DNA from: Bradyrhizobium oligotrophicum S58
GTDB lineage: Bacteria; Pseudomonadota; Alphaproteobacteria; Rhizobiales; Xanthobacteraceae
Length of the DNA stretch: 64,000 nucleotides
Direction: 5' to 3'
Assembly (NCBI RefSeq): GCF_000344805.1
Contig: NC_020453.1
Span: 434,001 to 498,000 of the forward strand
Shown: piece after piece, positions 59,123 through 64,000 of the stretch
Position numbering within the stretch: the first letter of the stretch is position 1
How the letters are laid out: the number at the start of each line of letters is the position of its first letter
Position numbers and translations under genes: made by a program
The notes under the pieces: model-generated
Seen by the model: only the letters and a program-made list of their open reading frames with translations
The model's database searches: none
What the model was told of the DNA's origin: nothing

Positions 59123-60277
59123 ATGCGCGTCGCGATCGTCCACGATTGGCTTTACGTTCTCGGCGGCGCCGAGAAGGTCCTGCAGGAGATCTTGCGCTGC
59201 TATCCCGGCGCCGATGTCTTCACGCTGTTCGACCTGCTCCGTCCCGAGGACCGCGCCAAGCTCGGATTCGAGACATCGCGGACCAGCTTCCTGCAGAAGA
59301 TGCCGCTGCTGCGGAAGTACCACCGCTCCTATCTGCCGCTGATGCCGCTCGCCATCGAGCAACTCGACCTGTCGAGCTATGATCTCGTGATCTCCTCGAG
59401 CTGCGCGGTGGCCAAGGGCGTGCTGACCGGGCCGGAGCAGCTGCACATCGCCTATGTGCATTCGCCGATGCGCTATGCCTGGGATCTGCAGCACCAATAT
59501 CTTCAGGAGAGCGGCTACGCCACCGGCGTGAAGGGCCTGATCGCCCGCGCGCTGTTGCACAAGATGCGAATCTGGGACGCCCGCACCGCCCACGGTCCGG
59601 ACGCCATATTCACCAATTCGCAATTCGTCGCCCGCCGCATCAAGAAGATCTACGGCCGCGACGCCAAGGTGATCTACCCGCCAGTGACGATCGCGCAGCG
59701 CGCCGCGATCCTCCCCGTCGGCAACCACTTTCTCGCTGCGAGCCGGCTCGTGCCCTACAAGCGCATCGAGCCGATCGTGCGCGCCTTCAACACCATGCCG
59801 GATCTCGAGCTGGTCGTGGCCGGCGACGGCCCGGAGGCCGCGCGGCTGAAATCCATCGCGGGGCCGAACGTCAAGTTCGCCGGCTTCGTGCCCGACAAGC
59901 AACTCCGCGACCTCATGACCACCGCCCGCGCCTTCGTGTTCGCGGCGGAAGAGGATTTCGGCATCATCCCGGTCGAGGCACAGTCCGAAGGCGCTCCGGT
60001 TCTGGCGCTGGGCCGCGGCGGGGCGCGCGAATCGATCCTGACGACCGGACCGCGCCCGACCGGCATGTTCTTCGAGTCTCCCGAGCCCGAGGCGATCGCG
60101 ACTTGCGTGCGGTCGTTCGTCGCCAGGGAGAAGTCGATCTCGCGTCTCGATTGCCGCCAGCGCGCCGGCTTCTTCTCGGCCGATCGCTTCCGCAGCCAGT
60201 TCGTCGCGGCGGTCAACGAGGAGGTCGACAATTTCCGTGCGGGACACCAGGGCCGCGCGACGCGGCTGATTGCGTAG
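59123..60277 (+). CDS. Glycosyltransferase family 4
   Basis: A 384-residue GT-B enzyme. The N-terminal domain begins MRVAIVHDWLYVLGGAEKVL with the glycine-rich acceptor loop. The C-terminal domain shows HFLAASRLVPYKRIEPIV, FAGFVPDKQL and the donor-site E-x7-E in EDFGIIPVEAQSEGAPVLAL. It likely adds a sugar to the lipid-linked exopolysaccharide unit. The ATG at 59123 has GGGAG 8 nt upstream. The Wzz/BY-kinase-like gene follows after 9 bp. Confidence 0.93.
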   Translation: MRVAIVHDWLYVLGGAEKVLQEILRCYPGADVFTLFDLLRPEDRAKLGFETSRTSFLQKMPLLRKYHRSYLPLMPLAIEQLDLSSYDLVISSSCAVAKGVLTGPEQLHIAYVHSPMRYAWDLQHQYLQESGYATGVKGLIARALLHKMRIWDARTAHGPDAIFTNSQFVARRIKKIYGRDAKVIYPPVTIAQRAAILPVGNHFLAASRLVPYKRIEPIVRAFNTMPDLELVVAGDGPEAARLKSIAGPNVKFAGFVPDKQLRDLMTTARAFVFAAEEDFGIIPVEAQSEGAPVLALGRGGARESILTTGPRPTGMFFESPEPEAIATCVRSFVAREKSISRLDCRQRAGFFSADRFRSQFVAAVNEEVDNFRAGHQGRATRLIA

Positions 60278-60286
60278 TGTTGATAT

Positions 60287-62581
60287 GTGGTGCGAGTGCA
60301 GATCATGAGGCAGGGGGCTCTCCCGGAGGCCTTGTCAGGCTTTGACGCCGTCGCCCGGATCTGGCGCCGCCGCGGCGTGTTCGCCATCGTGGCCGGCGCG
60401 ATCCTCGCGTTTGCCGCGACCGCGCTCGTCGTGCTGCCGGTGCGCTATCTCGCCACGGCGTCCGTGATCATCGCCGAGCAGGAGCCCGGCGCCAATACGT
60501 CGGCGGCGTGGGCGCAGAAGGTCGGTGACCCCGCCGACATGGAAAGCCAGCTGCTGGTGATCCGCTCGCCGCGCCTGCTGCGGCAGATCATGGCGGCGCC
60601 TGAAGTCGTCGATGCCGTGGTCGGCGAATGCGAGCGCGGCCGCATGCTCGGTTCGACCGATGCGTGCCAGCGTCTCAAGACCGAGCCGGGCGCCTTCATC
60701 GATCACGTCGACAGCCGCTTCAGCATCGCGTCCGCCGGCCGCTCGCGCGTCATCAATATCTCCTATCAGTCGAGCAGCCCCGAAGTGGCGAAGACGCTCG
60801 CCAATGCGCTGACGCAGACCTTTCTCGAGGATCAACGCACCGAAGGTGCCAACAGCCGCGAGGTCGCGAGCTCCTGGCTGTGGCAGGAATTGAAGCAGCT
60901 CGACCAGCAGTTGCGCGAGTCCGACGACAAGATCCAGAAGTTCCGCCGCACCAAGGGACTGATGCGCGGCGCGACGGCACCGATCTCCTCGGAGCGGCTC
61001 ACCAGCATCGGCCAGCAACTGTCGCAGGCGGAAGCCGCGCGCGCCGAAGCCGCGGCGCGGCTGCAGGAGATCAAGTCCGAGCAGGAGCGCGGCCCGACCG
61101 ACGCGCCCTCGGTGCTGCAGAGCCGCACCATCGCCGACCTCAAGCAGCAGCTGACCACGGTCAGCGCGCAACTCGCCAGCGCCGCCGGCGTGCTCGGGCC
61201 GAAGCATCCGTCGATTCTGGCACTGACGCGCGAGCAGGCGACGATCCAGCAGCGGCTGGTCGACGAGATGCAGAGCATCGCGGCGAGCGCGCAGAAGACA
61301 TACGACGCCAACAGCGCGCTGGTGACCTCGCTGAAGAAGCAGATGGAGACGGCGAAGGCGGAGGCCGGCTCGGCCACGCTGGACGAGGCCTCCATCGAGA
61401 GCATGGTGCGCGACACCGAGATCAAGCGGCAGCAATATGCCGAGCTCTACAAGAAGGCGAGCGAGCTCGAGACCGAGCGGCGCGTCCTGCGCGGCAGCAC
61501 GCGTCTCGTCAGTCTCGCCGAGCTGCCGAGCAAGCCGTTCTTCCCGAAGAAGGTCCCGTTCCTTGCGGCTGGACTGACGCTTGCGATCATCTTCGGCGTT
61601 GCTGCTGCGCTGCTTGCCGATCAGTTCGGTTCGCGCCCGGTCGAACAGCCCGTGCCCGCTGCGCCGGACGCGCCGCCGCAGCGGGTTGATGCGCCCGATA
61701 TCGAAGCGGCTCCGGCCATCGTGCCGGAGTTGGCCGAGACGGTCATTGAGTCTCCCGTGGCGGCCGCGGCGCCCGTAGCGACGCCGGAGCGGAAGTCCCA
61801 TCTTCCGAGCGTCGCCGACGTGTCGATCCTGGCCTGCCTGCCGCGTCTCAAGAGCCTGCGGCAGATGTCGGCGCTGGGCGCCATCCTGCAGGGCCATCAG
61901 CCGCTCGCGATTCCCCAGGTCCTGCGCCTCGCCTCCGAGGACACCGAATTCCAGCACACGCTGCATGACCTCGTTCATGAGCTGGGACTGGACCAGCCGG
62001 CGCGGCCGCAGCGCATCGCCGTGACGTCTCCGGACGTGGGCGACGGCAAGACGACCACAGCGATTGCGCTGGCGGAGCATCTCGCGGCCGCAGGCCGGCG
62101 CGTGCTGCTTGCCGAGTGTGACGTCACGCATGCGTGCTTCGCGCGGGTCATGGCGCTGTCGCCAGGCCAGGGATGGCTGGCTGCGCTGGAGCGCGATGCG
62201 CCGCTGGGCGAGGTGGTGCTGCGCACCGCGCATCCTTCGCTCGATGTCCTGCCGGTTGGCACCACCAACGGTCCGGTCGGCGACATCCTCGACGCGATCA
62301 GCCTCGATGCCCTGCTCGCCGGTCTCGATGGCTATGACGCCGTCATCGTCGATACGCCGCTGCCTTCGCACCGGGACGACTTCTTGGCGGGCACCGACTG
62401 GGTGATCGTCTGCGTGCGCGGCGACCGGTCCTTGATCGAGCCGGCGGTCGCGACGGTGAACAAGAGCAGGGCGCTCGGAGCCGTCAATGTCGGCATCGTC
62501 GTCACCATGACCGAAGCCGAGCAGCACAGCTCGCCGGTCATTCAGTCGGCGCCCGTCGCAGCCTACGCCGGGGCCGGATGA
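60287..62581 (+). CDS. Wzz/BY-kinase-like polysaccharide co-polymerase
   Basis: A 764-residue co-polymerase of exopolysaccharide export. Helix 1 is at about 33-53 and helix 2 at about 427-447. Between them lies a Wzz-type periplasmic domain with long coiled coils (about 190-410). The cytoplasmic C-terminal ATPase has Walker A GDGKTT at 585-590, a changed Walker A' (VLLAECDVTH instead of the usual DxDxR) and Walker B-like AVIVDTPL near 683. The end AYAGAG has a single Tyr, so the usual tyrosine cluster is absent. GTG at 60287 or ATG at 60305 can start it. It overlaps the next gene by 4 bp. Confidence 0.9.
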   Translation: MVRVQIMRQGALPEALSGFDAVARIWRRRGVFAIVAGAILAFAATALVVLPVRYLATASVIIAEQEPGANTSAAWAQKVGDPADMESQLLVIRSPRLLRQIMAAPEVVDAVVGECERGRMLGSTDACQRLKTEPGAFIDHVDSRFSIASAGRSRVINISYQSSSPEVAKTLANALTQTFLEDQRTEGANSREVASSWLWQELKQLDQQLRESDDKIQKFRRTKGLMRGATAPISSERLTSIGQQLSQAEAARAEAAARLQEIKSEQERGPTDAPSVLQSRTIADLKQQLTTVSAQLASAAGVLGPKHPSILALTREQATIQQRLVDEMQSIAASAQKTYDANSALVTSLKKQMETAKAEAGSATLDEASIESMVRDTEIKRQQYAELYKKASELETERRVLRGSTRLVSLAELPSKPFFPKKVPFLAAGLTLAIIFGVAAALLADQFGSRPVEQPVPAAPDAPPQRVDAPDIEAAPAIVPELAETVIESPVAAAAPVATPERKSHLPSVADVSILACLPRLKSLRQMSALGAILQGHQPLAIPQVLRLASEDTEFQHTLHDLVHELGLDQPARPQRIAVTSPDVGDGKTTTAIALAEHLAAAGRRVLLAECDVTHACFARVMALSPGQGWLAALERDAPLGEVVLRTAHPSLDVLPVGTTNGPVGDILDAISLDALLAGLDGYDAVIVDTPLPSHRDDFLAGTDWVIVCVRGDRSLIEPAVATVNKSRALGAVNVGIVVTMTEAEQHSSPVIQSAPVAAYAGAG

Positions 62582-63735
62582 TGTCGAGCGAACGCGTCCT
62601 GTTCGTCGATCACACCGGGCAGATCGGCGGCGCCGAGCTGATCCTGCTCGACGTCGTCCAGGGCCGCAAGGGTTCGTCAGCATTCCTGTTCGAGCAGGGG
62701 CCACTCGCCAAGGCGATGGCCGAGCGCGGACTGCCTGTCATCACCTCGCGCTGGGGGCAGGGCCTGACAAACTTCCGCCGCGACAGTTCGTGGCTCAAGG
62801 CGCTGCCGCTGTTCGGCCGTCTCGCCGCGATCACCGCCGAGCTCGCGCGGACCGCGCGCGCGCACGACGTCGTCTATGCCAACTCGCAGAAGGCGTTCGT
62901 GCTGTCGGCGATCGCCAATCTGGTCGCGCGGCGGCCGCTGATCTGGCATTTGCACGACATCATCAGCCCTGCCCATTTCGGCGCGGTGCAGCGGCGGATG
63001 CAGGTCGTCCTGGCCAACCGCTTCGCCGCGAAAGTGATCGTCCCGTCCGAGGCCGCGGCTGCTGCCTTCATCGAGGCCGGAGGCCGGCGCTCTCTCGTCG
63101 AGGTCGTACCCAATGGTCTTGCGGTCGAGCCCGTGCCTGCGTCGCGGGAGGAACTGAGGCAACGGCTCGGCCTGCCGTCCGGACCGCTGGTCGGCGTGTT
63201 CAGCCGGCTCGCTCAGTGGAAAGGGCAGCATGTCCTGATCGAGGCGCTGGCGAAGCTTCCGGGCGTTCACGGCATCATTGTCGGCGATGCGCTGTTTGGC
63301 GAGCAGGACTACGCGGCGCAGCTGACAGGGCTGGTGGCCGATCTCGGCCTCGGCGATCGCATTCATTTCCTCGGTCATCGCAACGACGTGCCGCTGCTGA
63401 TGCAGTCGGTGGATGCCATGGTGCATCCGTCGATCGATCCCGAGCCGTTCGGCCGGACGCTGGTCGAAGCCATGCTCGCCGGCGTGCCGGTGATCGCGAC
63501 CGATGCTGGCGCTGCGCCTGATATTCTCGAACACGGCCGGGCTGGCCTGCTCGTGCCGCCTGGTGACGCGCGTGCGCTGGCCGAGGCTTTGGACGCGGTG
63601 CTGGCCGAGCCCGAGATCCTGGCGCCTCAGCTCGACTACGCGTCGCGCCGCGCGCGCACCCATTACAGTCTGGCACGCATGCTGGACTCGATCGGGCTGC
63701 TGATCCGCAATGTCCATGCGGGAGCGGCGGTGTGA
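62578..63735 (+). CDS. Glycosyltransferase family 4
   Basis: A 385-residue GT-B enzyme. RVLFVDHTGQIGGAELILLD is the acceptor-side start. VGVFSRLAQWKGQHVLIEAL and HPSIDPEPFGRTLVEAMLAG (with the donor-site E-x7-E) are in the second domain, and ALAEALDAVLAEP follows. It overlaps the preceding co-polymerase gene (ATGA) and the following membrane-protein gene by 4 bp, a tight operon. Confidence 0.93.
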   Translation: MMSSERVLFVDHTGQIGGAELILLDVVQGRKGSSAFLFEQGPLAKAMAERGLPVITSRWGQGLTNFRRDSSWLKALPLFGRLAAITAELARTARAHDVVYANSQKAFVLSAIANLVARRPLIWHLHDIISPAHFGAVQRRMQVVLANRFAAKVIVPSEAAAAAFIEAGGRRSLVEVVPNGLAVEPVPASREELRQRLGLPSGPLVGVFSRLAQWKGQHVLIEALAKLPGVHGIIVGDALFGEQDYAAQLTGLVADLGLGDRIHFLGHRNDVPLLMQSVDAMVHPSIDPEPFGRTLVEAMLAGVPVIATDAGAAPDILEHGRAGLLVPPGDARALAEALDAVLAEPEILAPQLDYASRRARTHYSLARMLDSIGLLIRNVHAGAAV

Positions 63736-64000
63736 GCACGCTTCTCACATCTGCTCCCGCCGAGCGGCACTGGCACTTGCCCGGCTGGGCCGCTGCTCTG
63801 CTGGTGCTGGCCGGAACGGCCGTCGCGGCGAGCGTGCTCGGCGGCGCATCGCGCGCGCTGTTCGTGCTCGGCTGTGGCGGCGTCGGCTGGTATGCGTGGC
63901 GGCAAGGACCGGCCGCGCACCTGCAGGCCGCGCTCATCCTGTTCAGTTTCGCGCCGTTCGTGCGGCGCATCGTCGACCTCTCGGCCGGCTATGATCAGCT
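63732..64000 (+). CDS. Membrane protein, probable O-antigen polymerase/ligase-like, truncated
   Basis: The first 89 codons of a membrane protein, cut by the window end. The GTG at 63732 overlaps the stop of the glycosyltransferase gene (GTGA). Two hydrophobic helices are visible (about 18-35 and 39-55), then FSFAPFVRRIVDLSAGYDQ, which resembles the start of rhizobial Wzy/WaaL-like proteins. Its role is inferred from this and from the exopolysaccharide neighbours. Confidence 0.7.
   Translation, partial: MSTLLTSAPAERHWHLPGWAAALLVLAGTAVAASVLGGASRALFVLGCGGVGWYAWRQGPAAHLQAALILFSFAPFVRRIVDLSAGYDQ

Noticed and set aside
60335..62704. A 789-codon minus-strand frame opposite the Wzz/BY-kinase-like gene
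   Set aside because: Arg-rich shadow of a real gene with clear motifs on the other strand.

Overview
The window is GC-rich, densely coded, chromosome-like DNA. Gene content and order point to an alphaproteobacterium of the Bradyrhizobium group: sucCD-sucA-sucB-lpd followed by xerC and priA, an F1-only atpHAGDC operon without the Fo genes, obgE-proB-proA-nadD-rsfS-rlmH, rplU-rpmA, a Bradyrhizobium-type outer-membrane beta-barrel, and several families of rhizobial intergenic palindromes. The genus is inferred from protein resemblance; I see no 16S gene or plasmid function.

Layout. 0-8.2 kb: TCA-cycle block (end of sucC, sucD, sucA, sucB, an SDR oxidoreductase, lpd), with strong hairpins after sucD, sucA and sucB. 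8.4-14 kb: two small membrane proteins, xerC, priA and an RlpA-like protein. 14.6-19.9 kb: F1-ATPase operon closed by a clear terminator. 20-21.6 kb: membrane-bound class III nucleotide cyclase with three repeated extracytoplasmic modules. 21.9-32.9 kb: a long minus-strand housekeeping run (two RppH-like Nudix enzymes, YibQ-like deacetylase, CtpA, EnvC-like LytM factor, RlmH, RsfS, NadD, ProA, ProB, Obg). 33-36 kb: a DMT exporter, an acetyltransferase and rplU-rpmA. 36-43.2 kb: a ROK-like protein whose fold halves appear swapped, an Omp25-like barrel, tRNA-Ser(CGA), and small proteins of the DUF2786, phasin-like, YjbR and YchJ types. 43.7-46.9 kb: a methyltransferase-glycosyltransferase fusion with a polytopic membrane partner. 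46.9-52.5 kb: a GntR regulator divergent from a PotABCD-like ABC importer plus a PuuE-like deacetylase/allantoinase. 52.5-58.8 kb: sirtuin, two tiny hydrophilic proteins, a sorbosone-dehydrogenase-like protein, DUF3422, DUF2848, and a repeat-rich 1.2-kb gap. 59.1-64 kb: start of an exopolysaccharide cluster (GT4, Wzz/BY-kinase-like, GT4, polymerase-like membrane protein cut by the window end).

Most genes are core metabolism. The most unusual signals are the circularly permuted ROK-like protein at 36.1 kb, a dispersed repeat of about 390 bp (two copies) whose hairpin changes by compensatory substitutions, two perfect TGTGCACA-centred palindromes in the GntR/ABC divergent promoter, the triple-module cyclase, and a BY-kinase-like protein lacking a tyrosine tail. 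I found no prophage, CRISPR array, transposase or obvious defence system.
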